Source: Natrinema halophilum (GTDB lineage: Archaea; Halobacteriota; Halobacteria; Halobacteriales; Natrialbaceae). Taken from it: 64,000 nt of DNA. Position 1 is the stretch's first letter; the number at the start of each line of letters is the position of its first letter. Below are positions 17,968 to 27,460 of the stretch, in pieces. Below the pieces are notes generated by a model. That model was not told the origin of the DNA. It searched no databases and saw nothing but the letters and a program-made list of their open reading frames with translations. The stretch spans positions 1-64,000 of the forward strand of contig NZ_CP084880.1 in NCBI RefSeq assembly GCF_013402815.2, read 5' to 3'. The position numbers and the translations under genes were made by a program.

Positions 17968-18813
17968 TCACACCAGAACGAAGTCGTTGACGAGGATGAT
18001 GAGCATCACACCGCTTACAGCAAGTCCCCCGAGGGCGATGAGCGGGCCGGTGATGGACATGGAATCAGCGAGTTCGGTCTTCGTTTTATCAGCCACAATA
18101 AACAGGTCGGATTCAGGATCTCGGCCAATGATGATGTCTGCTCCCTCTTCTGCCTCGGATGGTCGTCTCGACTCGCCGAGCACGCAGACCTCTTCGCCGA
18201 TAGGAAGCACCGACTCGGTGTACTGGCGCTTGATTACATCGTTTGGGATGTCGTCGTCGGAGAGGCCGTGCATTCCATCGCCGTGGCGATCGTCGACCAA
18301 CTCCTGGTTGTCTGAAGACATATTGTAGGTGATACCATCCTCGAGTTCCACCAGAGCGGCCCCAGACTCATCATCGACGTAAAATGGAGTTTCGTCGGAT
18401 CCCTTTTCGATACGTTTCCACTCCTTCTCACTATCGACGACGTCCGAATCGGACGACGAGCCTCCCTCAGTGTCTGTCTCGACGAGATCTTTGACCGAAA
18501 ACGAGTACTGGACACAATCACTCTCAGTGACCGGTGATTCGAGCGGTTCTTCCACTGGACGAACAGTGCCACTGATCGCGGTGCGCCCCTGCGTGACCGA
18601 TCCTATTGGAGCAGTTTCAGTCTCCTCGATCAATTTGCTCCTTTGGTAGCGCGAGTAGCCGATATAGGCGCCGAGGAGACCAACAATAAACGTGCCGGCG
18701 ATGACGGCGACGATCGCCGGTTCACCATTGGTCACGCTCTGTAACGGCAATGCCGTTTCGATCACCTCCTTCTCGGGAGCCATCGATTCACACCCTGACA
18801 TAATCAGTGGCAC
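17968..18813 (-). CDS. GIDE-domain membrane protein (MULAN-like, no RING)
   Basis: A 281-aa protein. A helix at residues 32-55 (AIVAVIAGTFIVGLLGAYIG) and another at about 255-280 bracket a GIDE-like domain. That domain reads ISGTVRPVEEPLESPVTESD, then CVQYSFSVKDLVE, and later ITYNMSSDNQELV. GIDE domains are known from the mitochondrial E3 ligase MULAN; archaeal versions lack the RING finger, as here, so no ligase activity is implied. A 6-bp GC hairpin at 17944-17961 follows the stop and may help termination. Role unknown, probably envelope-related. Confidence 0.7.
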   Translation of the reverse strand: MPLIMSGCESMAPEKEVIETALPLQSVTNGEPAIVAVIAGTFIVGLLGAYIGYSRYQRSKLIEETETAPIGSVTQGRTAISGTVRPVEEPLESPVTESDCVQYSFSVKDLVETDTEGGSSSDSDVVDSEKEWKRIEKGSDETPFYVDDESGAALVELEDGITYNMSSDNQELVDDRHGDGMHGLSDDDIPNDVIKRQYTESVLPIGEEVCVLGESRRPSEAEEGADIIIGRDPESDLFIVADKTKTELADSMSITGPLIALGGLAVSGVMLIILVNDFVLV

Positions 18814-18999
18814 GGGAGTTCACCTCTCTGGCGTCTTGTTACACGATTTGATTCACTGGTTGACCGTCGCTGATGCCTCGGTACGAAGACGACAAATCGA
18901 CTTCCGCGCATACCATCTTGTGATGGCTCGATATGAATAATTACTAGCTAACCAATATGTTGGTGATTTGGTTACCTCAAAGTAACTACTTCGCCGCCC

Positions 19000-19269
19000 T
19001 TGGAAACCACTCCGGTTCCTGAAAACGGACATCCTAAAAGCAGTAAATTCGAGGCGACGGTTACGGTCACGAACATCGGCGACAGTTCGACTGAGGTCGA
19101 ACTGTGCCTCCGGGTAGACGAATCCATCCTGGAGAGTGTGGCTGTCGATGTCTCGGTTGGTGAAACACGTACGGTCAATTTCGAGCATTCCTTACCGAAT
19201 CCGGAAGAGGTAGCGATAACCCGGAACGGCCAGAAAATAGGCTACATGATAGTCATTGATAGGGAATAG
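19000..19269 (+). pseudogene. CARDB-like Ig domain fragment
   Basis: The 89 codons read TVTVTNIGDSSTEVELCL and VDVSVGETRTVNFEHSLPNP, the pattern of a CARDB/APHP-type Ig domain such as those in haloarchaeal surface proteins. Only a TTG is available as start and there is no signal peptide, so it is probably a leftover of a larger surface protein. Confidence 0.45.
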
Positions 19270-19589
19270 ATGAAAGGTTTGAAATTCGTCAACGCTAAAC
19301 TCAACAATCTACGAGAATAGTAACGATCTGGATTCGACCGTATCTTGAATTGATGTGTCCCAATGTGTCCCTGATCAGCCAGTAATGCGCGAGATGTCTG
19401 GCATTTAGGTACACTCACTGTATTTTCTTCATACGTCCGCTCAGAAGCACTGAATGTGTCGTCAGAGAATAGTTGTGTAATGAGTCCATTTTCAAGAAAT
19501 CTCACGGTCTGCCACACACACTCATCGCTAGGATCAAGTCGAATCGGAAGGGCCCGAACATTTATCACCACCCGCTCTTAGCAGTATTC
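19270..19589. other. Intergenic gap
   Basis: About 320 bp with no supported gene. It carries the promoter region of the following lipoprotein gene, but no motif is certain. Confidence 0.3.
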
Positions 19590-20051
19590 ATGAAAGATAA
19601 GATTACTGATTGGTCGCGACGAGAATATCTCAGTGTCGTTTCCACAGCAGTTGTCGGGACTGCTGGCTGTCTCGGTGATGACGGTGGGGGAAATGGTAAT
19701 GATGATGGTAGCAACGGTGGGGGCAACGGTGATGACACCGATGGCAACGGTGAGGATGCCGAGAAGTCGATCAGCAAGTCGGACGTCAAACCGTTGGTCC
19801 AGTCGTGGGTAGAGTATGAAACAGCTGAAGAGAAGGAGAAATTGCTTCACCCCGACTCCGGAATGCGTGCCAACGATCCCTACTACGAGTGGGAATTCAC
19901 CCGCATACACGAGGTCCGAAACCCTACAGACGGTTCCGTTTTCGTTCATTATGGACGAGAGCGTGTCGAAGACGACGTCTCCGCTCAGTACGAGGTCGAA
20001 CTTCGGCAACACGATGGTGAGTGGTTGGTGTACGCAGAGGAGTCAGCCTGA
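19590..20051 (+). CDS. Tat-exported lipoprotein
   Basis: A 153-aa protein from the ATG at 19590. The N-terminus has SRREYLSVVSTAVVGTAGC, a Tat signal with a lipobox cysteine. A Gly/Asp/Asn-rich linker follows (residues about 28-55). The C-terminal domain (VKPLVQSWVEYETAEEKEKL, then HDGEWLVYAEE) resembles small NTF2-like or DUF4878-type folds. An upstream in-frame ATG would bury the signal, so it is rejected. It should be anchored to the outer face of the membrane. Confidence 0.75.
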   Translation: MKDKITDWSRREYLSVVSTAVVGTAGCLGDDGGGNGNDDGSNGGGNGDDTDGNGEDAEKSISKSDVKPLVQSWVEYETAEEKEKLLHPDSGMRANDPYYEWEFTRIHEVRNPTDGSVFVHYGRERVEDDVSAQYEVELRQHDGEWLVYAEESA

Positions 20052-20247
20052 TTCTGAGACCGCCGGTAAGCGACCGGTCAAAATTCGTCCGGTCGATCTT
20101 TGGGGGATTCGGTCGCGAATTCGACGCCAGTTTCTCGGTGTGATCCCCCAGGCGCTTGGCTAGACAGCGAAATCAATCGCAGTATAGCGATTCACCACCA
20201 ATTCGACCACAAAACGACGTTTCACAAAATGTTTCGGCGAAACTCGG

Positions 20248-20703
20248 TCAGTTACCTCTGTATTCCTTCTTGAAGCTGCAGAACTCTGCACGGTGCGATT
20301 CTTCATCAGCGAGTAGCGTCACCGCGAGATCCTCGCTGACGGGGTCATTTGCGGCTTCGGCCGCGTCGATCAATTCACGATACGTGTCGATCGCATCCTA
20401 TTCGGCATCGAGGACACCGTTAATAACCGAGGCAATATCTGTGGTATTCGCTGGCAGCTGGAGTGTCTCCTGACGTGGGACGAACGCTTCAGAGCCCGGT
20501 GGACTGGAATCCAGTTGCTTGAGCCGCTTGCCGAACTGTTCGGCGTGACCAAGTTCCTCCTGAACGTCCTGTCAGAGGCTTTCTTTGATCTCTTCCGCGT
20601 GAATACCATCGAGAACGGTCGAGAGCGCCAGATAGTTCATCACCGTTTCCATTTCGTCGTGATACGCCTGCTTGAGCAGGTCGATAACCCGATCGTTCGA
20701 CAT
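20248..20703 (-). pseudogene. Ferritin-like protein with two in-frame stops
   Basis: Reading from ATG 20703, one continuous frame of 152 codons encodes a ferritin-like four-helix protein. It includes YHDEMETVMNYLALS, QEELGHAEQFGKRL and LADEESHRAEFCSFKKEY, with Glu/His metal-site residues retained. The frame is interrupted by TGA (20572-20574) and TAG (20398-20400); both are one C-to-T step from CGA or CAG. No indel is seen. It is probably a recently inactivated iron-storage or stress protein. Confidence 0.75.
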
Positions 20704-20860
20704 AGTTACTTTGTGAGACCACAGAAGTATAATCCCATCAGATATTCTAACATTTCTGCTCCAGTACTATTCAGGTGACGAGGGCCTCATAGAATTATTC
20801 ACAAGGACTTTGTTCACCGAACCTCTGATGAACTGTCTGTTGCGTAGATTCACGAGTTGT

Positions 20861-21040
20861 TCAGTTTGTGGTTTCAGTTGATATGTTGAACAAGGCGATG
20901 AAAGTGAAACCGAGATAGAAACCAGTTCCGTGAATGAGCGTTTCGGTGAGGAGTTCTTCTGGTGAAGGGATTCCGATAATATGGGTGAGCCACATATCAC
21001 TGAAAGATATAAGAAATGCGAGGGAGTAAGTGAACTCCAC
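20861..21040 (-). CDS. Possible small membrane protein
   Basis: From a GTG at 21040, 59 codons encode two hydrophobic stretches (TYSLAFLISFSDMWLTHIIG and GFYLGFTFIALFNI) separated by a short polar loop. No family is recognised and the start is weak, but the alternation of hydrophobic and polar segments is unlikely for random AT-rich DNA. Confidence 0.3.
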   Translation of the reverse strand: MEFTYSLAFLISFSDMWLTHIIGIPSPEELLTETLIHGTGFYLGFTFIALFNISTETTN

Positions 21041-21137
21041 CCGGCGAATACTGAAGAGAGGGTTCTATTCTATACTATCTGGTGGATCGAGTAATGCAGA
21101 AATGCGGTTACAATTGTCACAGTCTAGTGAATATCTT

Positions 21138-21190
21138 CCGTGTTTAACTCCAAAGCACTCGCACTGCTCAGCCTATGGAACTCTCTTAGA
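21138..21190 (+). repeat. Degenerate transposon-end-like repeat
   Basis: The block AAAGCACTCGCACTGCTC resembles the repeats at 9430-9497 and 43546-43605, in the same orientation, but the hairpin arms are eroded. Low-confidence relic. Confidence 0.3.
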
Positions 21191-21248
21191 GAAGGATGAT
21201 AGTTAGCAGAAACGATAGGATTTTCTATGGGCTTGGTTCTTTCTAATC

Positions 21249-23588
21249 ATGAAGTATACTCGTCACATACGTGCATTTTTGTTACTTTTGCTTGTGGCCG
21301 GGACAGTAGTTGGGACCACCGGCGTGACTGCTGTGGGAGATTCAGTTTCCCACGAATCCAGCGTAGCGGTTCCCATGACTGATAGTGGATCGCTTGCGGG
21401 GAGTACAACAACTGCTCAATCAGACGTGATCCGTACGGATTATTTCGAGATAACCTATGAAGAAAACGAACGTGCCGAGGCGGAGGATATTGCATCCTAC
21501 GCCGACGAGTATTATAAACTACTGTTCCAGCGCTTCGGCGTCGCGCCGGTTGAGGGACGAGTTGCTGTCGAAGTCGTCGCGAGCAACACCGTCGAGTGTG
21601 ACGGGGTCCAACGAGCGGGTTGTTACAAGGGAGTCGGGTCAAGAATCGTCCTGACATCTGCAGATAGAACGGTGTTTTTCCATGAGCTGACACACCGGTT
21701 CCAAGACGACGCGTTCAGCCTCGCTCCGGGAGCGATTACACCGGAAGTCGTCGTAGAGGGAACCGCCCAGCACATAACGACACCACCTGAAAAAATCGCC
21801 AAGAGAGCATCGTTCGATCGGGATGCAATCTACTTCACCGACGAAAACGCAGACGGCGACGAGTACGACGAATTAGCGCTGTTCACCGAGTACGTACTCC
21901 ACGAGTACGGCCGTGAGGGGTATGACGTGCTGTACACCAATAACCACCCTCGCGAGCTTGAATCGGTTGTTGACGAAGAGTACTCGACGATCATCGAGGA
22001 CTTCTACGCCCAACTCGACGAGCAGAAGGCGCGGATGCAAGACGGTGGTGCCTCGTCACCGGGGTTCACCTACGACCCGTTCCTTGTCGAGCGGGGTTCG
22101 GAAGTCACCTTCGACGCGCGGACGCCCGACGCTATCGAAGCGATCGGCCGAACGTGGTACAACGGTGAGGTCGAGTCCTACGAGTGGGACTTCGACAGCG
22201 ATGGCGAAATCGACGCAACCGGGCCGACTGTGACTCGGACGATCGAGGACCCCGTCGACAAGACAGTGACGCTGTACGTCACCGTCGATGGAGAGCGACT
22301 TGAGGCTGCACAAACATTGCTTCCTGCCGTCGCGCCCAAGTACAGCATCCAGTCCGTCGAAGAAGGAACGGGCACCTTTGACTACTCAGGGAGCGACTCG
22401 TGGGGAGACATCGCTGCGGTCCCCGGACAGAACTTAACCGTCGACGTTGCCGTCGGCAATGACGGAGGGGTTGGTGGCTCCGAGACAGTCGAATTGCTGT
22501 TCCGGGGTGAAGTTGTCGATTCGACAAGGGTGACCGTTGCCTCTGGCGAAACCAGGCCTGTGACGCTCTCACACGGTCTTCCCGATGGTCTCGAGGCTGG
22601 GAACCATCGCTATCAGATTCAGATGGGTGGCGTACAATCCCAGGAAGATGTCGTGTATATCGTTGAAAAAGTCACGGCCGATCTGTCGCCGCAGTACGGC
22701 GGTATTTCGGTTGAATCCTCGCTCAAAGGTGGGACGAACATTGAGACGCCAGTGAGTACTGGTACCTCGACGACAGTACACGTTCCGGCGGCGATCACAG
22801 ATCCCTATGGACTGAGTCTTCCTGTAGAAATGAAACTATACCTCGACGGAGAACTGGTTGGTCAAAAGGTAACAACGATTTCATCGTCCAGTGTCAGTGA
22901 GGGATTCGACATCACGACACCCGAGGATCCCGGGGAGTATGAACTCCGAGCCGTGATCTCCGATGAGCGAGACGTGCTTGACGGCTCGACTGAGACGACT
23001 CACACGCTCGTGGTCCAAGACAAGTCTCGGCTCGATCAGCCGGTGGTCGCCCGTTGTGGTCCTGAATTGCGGGATTACTGTTCCATCCTCATAGAATCTG
23101 TTGAGGCACCTGAAACGGTCGAGGTCGGGACCGAAGCCGAATTCGACGTCAATGTGCGGTGGAAAGAGGACCATATAGATTCCCTCCCGTTCAGTATAGA
23201 GGCAGGTGTTGGTGAACAGACCGAACAGATCGAGACAGAAATGAACCCGGATGGTACCGGTCAGATTACAGTAACGGAGACGTTCGAGGAAACGGGCGAG
23301 TATACTGTCACAGTACGGGGGCTGGTAGTGCACAGGGTTACGGTCGCCGAAGAGGTTGAGACGGCGCCGGAAGATAGCGACAGTGACGGAGGTGGTTCCG
23401 ATACCGACTCGTTAGCCGATGGGTCGACTGCAGACGATGGATCCGACCGCGGCACATCCTCTGAGAATCGGTCCGAAGACGCCGACAATAGCGATTCGGT
23501 GTCGGACCTGAGCACACCGGGGTTTGGTGTCATTACCGTTGTACTCTCGGTCGTGTTAGCGATACTGATACTTCAGCGATCACGGTGA
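21249..23588 (+). CDS. Surface metallopeptidase with PKD/CARDB domains and PGF-CTERM
   Basis: A 779-aa exported protein. Residues 1-30 are a Sec signal peptide. The catalytic part has a zincin motif HELTH at 145-149 and a candidate third ligand Glu170 in VVVEGTAQHI, the HExxH...E layout of gluzincins. Residues about 270-350 are PKD-like (SYEWDFDSDGEID). Two or three CARDB/Ig-like domains follow (VDVAVGNDGGVGGSETVELL). An acidic Ser/Asp/Gly-rich stalk and a PGF-CTERM segment (STPGFGVITVVLSVVLAILI) end the protein. It is probably anchored to the S-layer side and degrades extracellular protein. No substrate can be assigned. Confidence 0.8.
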   Translation: MKYTRHIRAFLLLLLVAGTVVGTTGVTAVGDSVSHESSVAVPMTDSGSLAGSTTTAQSDVIRTDYFEITYEENERAEAEDIASYADEYYKLLFQRFGVAPVEGRVAVEVVASNTVECDGVQRAGCYKGVGSRIVLTSADRTVFFHELTHRFQDDAFSLAPGAITPEVVVEGTAQHITTPPEKIAKRASFDRDAIYFTDENADGDEYDELALFTEYVLHEYGREGYDVLYTNNHPRELESVVDEEYSTIIEDFYAQLDEQKARMQDGGASSPGFTYDPFLVERGSEVTFDARTPDAIEAIGRTWYNGEVESYEWDFDSDGEIDATGPTVTRTIEDPVDKTVTLYVTVDGERLEAAQTLLPAVAPKYSIQSVEEGTGTFDYSGSDSWGDIAAVPGQNLTVDVAVGNDGGVGGSETVELLFRGEVVDSTRVTVASGETRPVTLSHGLPDGLEAGNHRYQIQMGGVQSQEDVVYIVEKVTADLSPQYGGISVESSLKGGTNIETPVSTGTSTTVHVPAAITDPYGLSLPVEMKLYLDGELVGQKVTTISSSSVSEGFDITTPEDPGEYELRAVISDERDVLDGSTETTHTLVVQDKSRLDQPVVARCGPELRDYCSILIESVEAPETVEVGTEAEFDVNVRWKEDHIDSLPFSIEAGVGEQTEQIETEMNPDGTGQITVTETFEETGEYTVTVRGLVVHRVTVAEEVETAPEDSDSDGGGSDTDSLADGSTADDGSDRGTSSENRSEDADNSDSVSDLSTPGFGVITVVLSVVLAILILQRSR

Positions 23589-24059
23589 GACTTGCCTCAG
23601 ATCAACTGCGTAGCTCTTTCAGAGCGTGCCATAGAATCAGCCAAAGCCCATTCACTATGTAGTGAACAGTCAATACAGGCCCCCTTTCTTTAAACTATAC
23701 TTGACATCAAATTCTCATACGGGTTCTTTAACCAACAGACTATATTATGAAACTTTTTCGTTGGTTAATTCTGATGGAAACAAAAATGTTTCGTGTTCCT
23801 GACGGCATCAGCAGACATTTCGGTGTTGTCAATCTCAGAAGTGCACATCTTCCCGCAGTTTGTAGGCATGGACTACGCATTCACTGCCATCGGTTCAGAC
23901 TATATCTGGACCCACGGTGGCTATCCGCTGTTTGTCACCGCCCACGAGTCTGATCTCGACGCTCACACAGAGTTCTTTAGTTGCTTCAGACTCCAGTTAC
24001 AGAGTTCGAGGTGAATGCCAGACCTTTAGGGTCAGGATGAATCAGGCAATCCCCTACGC
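23589..24059. other. AT-rich intergenic region
   Basis: About 470 bp downstream of the metallopeptidase. Two overlapping plus-strand frames (23747-24014) have no recognisable content. Nothing supported. Confidence 0.3.
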
Positions 24060-24410
24060 ACCCTAACGCACGATGGCAGCCAAAATTGGGCTTTCAAAAC
24101 TGGGGCAAAGGTCGGATCATCACCGACAGTAGTCGATAGCACAGTCTTCGTCGGAAGCAACGATGCCAATCTGTAAACGGTTGACGCACAATCCGGCGAC
24201 GAAGAATGGGCTTTTCAGACCGGTGGTTCGATAGTGTTTTCCTCACCGACAGTAGTTGGTGGAACTGTCTTCGTTATCAGCAACGGTGGCAACCTGTACG
24301 CGGTGAATGCGGGAGTATCGGGATCAAGTGAGGGATCACGAGTGAAACTTGGAACGCTTGGACACCACGATAACTGGCAGCGTTCTGGTCAAATGATTGG
24401 GGTATCCGAC
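24060..24410 (+). pseudogene. PQQ-like beta-propeller fragment with in-frame stop
   Basis: In one frame: SQNWAFKTGAKVGSSPTVVD, VGSNDANL, then TAA at 24174-24176, TVDAQSGDEEWAFQTGGS, SSPTVVGGTVFVISNGGNLY, and SRVKLGTLGHHDNW. These are two to three propeller blades. The last segment closely matches the end of the propeller in the FPGD protein (SRVRLGTLGHHDAW). It is probably a remnant of a third member of that family; both ends are lost. Confidence 0.7.
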
Positions 24411-24431
24411 ACCCAAGGTAACGAACGGATA

Positions 24432-24845
24432 TCACGCTGGCTCTTCTCGGAACCTCACAACGTCCTCTTCGACATTATCGAAATCATCGTCGGCTCCGAC
24501 GAGAAGTGTGCCATTGACAGCGTCTGCCGTCGCAAGCGCATATGCATCACCGAGAGCCATTGGATACGCATCCTTACGCATAGCTGCACCGTCCCAACAC
24601 TCTCGAGGATCAGACACTGTAACACCCAACTCTTCGAGCCGCTCGAGACTTGCCCGGACAGCTTCAGGTCGGAACCCGACCCGAGAGCCGACATATAGTA
24701 CCTGAGTTTTCGTTACAGGACTGATGTATCCCTTACTCTCTCCAGACGCAACTCGATCAATCCACTCTTCTACGACATCACTTCCCGGCTCATCATCTAA
24801 ATACGCAATGAGTGGTTCTGTATCAAAAACAATCGTGTCCGTCAT
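24432..24845 (-). CDS. vapC: VapC-type PIN toxin
   Basis: A 137-aa PIN ribonuclease. It has the N-terminal FDTEPLIAYLDDEPG (first Asp), a central PVTKTQVLYVG, LGDAYALATADAVNG and the C-terminal LLVGADDDFDNV, giving the acidic active-site set. It overlaps the upstream antitoxin by 4 bp (ATGA), a classical vapBC operon read leftward. It should cleave RNA when free of antitoxin. Confidence 0.85.
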   Translation of the reverse strand: MTDTIVFDTEPLIAYLDDEPGSDVVEEWIDRVASGESKGYISPVTKTQVLYVGSRVGFRPEAVRASLERLEELGVTVSDPRECWDGAAMRKDAYPMALGDAYALATADAVNGTLLVGADDDFDNVEEDVVRFREEPA

Positions 24846-25153
24846 TGATCCTCCGTGTCACGGGAGAAACGCTCTACAACATCATCATCCCGTTGCTTGT
24901 CACGCTCACGTTCTTCACGAAGTACTGCAGTCGCGGGACGTTCGTCGTCGCCATCGCGCTCAAGACCGCGGAATTCCCGCATTGAGCCGACTGGACGGAC
25001 AACGATTTCTCCATCCTCATTCTCGACAAATTTGACTCGTCCTGGCGCAGGAATCCCGTGTTTCTCCCGGAGTTGTTTGGGGATCGTCGCCTGGCCCTTT
25101 TCCGTGACGGAAACGACACGCTCCTCACCATTAGACGAAGTATTACTTGACAT
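24842..25153 (-). CDS. vapB: VapB/AbrB-type antitoxin
   Basis: A 103-aa protein with a SpoVT/AbrB swapped-hairpin domain at residues 12-55 (VVSVTEKGQATIPKQLREKH, then GRVKFVENEDGEIVVRP). An acidic/basic tail follows that probably binds VapC. It starts the vapBC operon and would autoregulate it. Confidence 0.85.
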   Translation of the reverse strand: MSSNTSSNGEERVVSVTEKGQATIPKQLREKHGIPAPGRVKFVENEDGEIVVRPVGSMREFRGLERDGDDERPATAVLREERERDKQRDDDVVERFSRDTEDQ

Positions 25154-25526
25154 AAGTAATACTTCTATCTCGCATTACTTAATTCTGTTCCCAGGCCCCA
25201 GATTGCAGGATGGACTTGTACAGAGTCTATCAACTCATGCGGGGAGGAAGTAAAATTGTTTCACCTATCTTAGTCCCAGCTAAGTTAGTTTGGGCTAAGA
25301 AATGAAACGGTGCCGTCGATCTACATCAGTGGAAACTAGATGCACAAACAGGAAACGTCTACCGAGAGAGTTTGGGAAGACCAATATCTCTTGTGACATC
25401 AAGATCCTTCAATGACTCAAAATACGTGGACTCGAGGCAGTTCACTTGCGCCGTAACCTGTATCCGTTTTTTCACCCCCAGAGCGGCGAGGGGCGTTTCA
25501 TACGTAAGCGCCCGTCGTCGAGAACA
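25154..25526. other. Intergenic gap
   Basis: About 370 bp without a supported gene. It holds the presumed vapBC promoter near its left edge and the leader of the ArdC-like gene. Confidence 0.3.
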
Positions 25527-26471
25527 ATGGCTACGAGCTACTACCAGCAGGTGTCCTTCAGCGATTCGGACACCAGACATGACGAGATGCAGAGTACGAT
25601 CGAAGCATGGGTCGAAAATCTCTTCGAGGACGTCACTGACGCAGTCGCGAGCGAGGAGTTCCAGCGATGGCTCGACACCCAGAGCCGCTTTCACGACTAT
25701 TCACATCGAAATACGCTGCTGATCACCAGGCAGTGTCCACATGCGACTCGAGTCGCCGGCTATCGAACGTGGCAAGAGGAGTTCGACCGGCACGTCTAGG
25801 AGGGCGAGTCGGTGATCTGGATCTGGGCGCCGATCATCACGAAACAGTGTCCAGAGTGTGAGAACTCGCCGAACTACCACGATCGAAGCGATTGCGACTA
25901 CACCGAAACGGAACCCGATGCATGGTCGAAGGGACTTGTCGGATTTCGGCCAGCACCCGTATTCGACGTCTCGCAAACTGACGGTGAGCCGCTTCCGGAA
26001 CTCGAGACAGCGGCGACTGGCGACGCTGGGGACCTTCTCCCAGCGCTTCTCGAGGCTGGTGGCCGACTCGAGGTAGACGTGGACGTCGTCCCTGAATGGG
26101 AGTGGTCCCACGGCGACGCCAACGGTGTCTGCCAGTACCGACCCACGTCTTCTGGAGAACGACCCCTGGTCGAAGTTCGTGAGCGTGAAAACAGCGCTGC
26201 CCTCGCAGTGACGCTCGTCCACGAATACGCCCATGCACTCTTACACAGCGATATCAATGATGAAACCGAACGCTCGAAACGCGAACTCGAGGCCGAATCA
26301 GTCGCGTACATCGTGGGGCGGTACTTCGGACTCGATACGAGTGGGTCGGCATTCTACCTCGCTGCGTGGGAGAGTGACGAACCAGTGGCAATTTTCGATC
26401 GACTCGAGCGGATCAGTGCAACCGCTGAGGAACTCATCGACACCGTCGACGAGGTGGTCAGTCATGAGTAG
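25527..26471 (+). pseudogene. ArdC-like anti-restriction/zincin protein with in-frame TAG
   Basis: One frame runs from ATG 25527 to 26471, broken only by TAG at 25797-25799 (probably CAG before EGESVIWIWAP). The N-terminal part (FQRWLDTQSRFHDYSHRNTL, then GYRTWQEEF) is the ArdC N-terminal ssDNA-binding-like domain. A Cys pair (CPECEN) follows, then the zincin motif in VTLVHEYAHALLH and downstream EAESVAYIVGRYFG. ArdC proteins protect incoming plasmids against restriction. The C-terminal end overlaps the next gene by 8 bp. A shorter duplicate of the 3' end is at 60118-60243. Confidence 0.75.
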
Positions 26472-26682
26472 CGAGAGGCTCCTTTTTGCGATTCTCGACG
26501 CATTCGAAACGGAAGGGCTCAATCCGGACGAGTATCAACTGCAGCGAGTGATTGATGTCGAAGCGCTCGAGCAACTCGTGAATTCGGTGACCGAGAGTAG
26601 CGATCTTGAAATTCGATTTTCGATTGGAGAGTATCGTGCTTTCGTTACCCAGTCCGACGTACGGGTTACCGAGTTATCGTGA
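26464..26682 (+). CDS. HalOD1-domain small protein
   Basis: A 72-aa protein whose ATG overlaps the ArdC-like stop by 8 bp. The pattern LNPDEYQLQRVIDVEALEQL and a final beta hairpin matches the HalOD1 output domain. A second copy with the same 8-bp coupling lies at 60236-60448, so ArdC-HalOD1 appears to be a conserved two-gene module. Function unknown. Confidence 0.7.
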   Translation: MSSERLLFAILDAFETEGLNPDEYQLQRVIDVEALEQLVNSVTESSDLEIRFSIGEYRAFVTQSDVRVTELS

Positions 26683-27031
26683 AGAATCTCGGGGTCAGTG
26701 GTTCGAGAGACCTACAGTCTTTCGTCATCACGAAACGGCTACGCTGTTTCGGACGACCCCGAGGCACTCTCGCTGTATCTCTGTAGAATTAATCCGACGA
26801 CCTCTGATGCCATAATCCATGCCCCTTATATAGCCCAGAGAAATTCTGAAACCACACATTTGCTACCGAAAGCAACCAATGACGAGTGGGAAAAGCGGCC
26901 GAACAAAGACCCAAGACCGAAGATTCGAATGACTGCTGGTAATAGATCAGTAAAGGATTGGTCCACTGGTCGTATCTCCGCCGGTAGAACCAAGATACCA
27001 GTGACCCACTTTCCAGAAAAGAGATTTTCTT
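26683..27031. other. Intergenic gap
   Basis: About 350 bp before the TRAM gene. One overlapping frame is open, but its content is unlike protein-coding haloarchaeal sequence. Confidence 0.3.
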
Positions 27032-27460
27032 ATGGAAATCCCGAAAAACTTGCTCTGCCTTTTCACGGCACAGTTAGAAAAAGAAGCGGATGGAAGCTAT
27101 GTTATCGAAGTACCTGCCCAGGACGTGACGAAAGGCCAGTTGGAACCAAATGAGAAGTATCGTATAGCAGTACTTCGAACAGAGGCTTCTCCGCCAGAAG
27201 ATCAGGAAGAAGCCTCAAATACAATAGAGCAAACTCAGGGTCCCACAGAATCTGAATCACCTGTCGAAATAGGTGAGAAGCGTACCGTCGAAATAGAAAG
27301 TATCGGTGAACAGGGAGACGGTATCGCCCGTATCGAACGAGGATATGTTGTCATCGTCCCAGATACCGAAGTCCATGAGAGAGTGACGATTGAGATCAAA
27401 AACGCCAGCCCGAATGTAGCGTTCGGGGAAGTTACTGAGCGCCATGACTACTACGAGTAA
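27032..27460 (+). CDS. TRAM-domain RNA-binding protein
   Basis: A 142-aa protein. Residues 5-45 form a short zinc-less N-terminal domain. An acidic linker (about 50-85) follows, then a TRAM domain at 85-142: GEKRTVEIESIGEQGDGIAR, ERGYVVIVPDT and ERVTIEIKNASPNVAFGEV. Single-TRAM proteins in archaea act as RNA chaperones; that role is inferred. Its start is supported by the TRAM-proteins' usual length. Confidence 0.85.
   Translation: MEIPKNLLCLFTAQLEKEADGSYVIEVPAQDVTKGQLEPNEKYRIAVLRTEASPPEDQEEASNTIEQTQGPTESESPVEIGEKRTVEIESIGEQGDGIARIERGYVVIVPDTEVHERVTIEIKNASPNVAFGEVTERHDYYE

Noticed and set aside
20248-20703. TGA/TAG as selenocysteine or pyrrolysine codons in the ferritin-like gene
   Set aside because: Haloarchaea are not known to use either, no insertion element was seen, and other genes here have TAA stops of the same kind.
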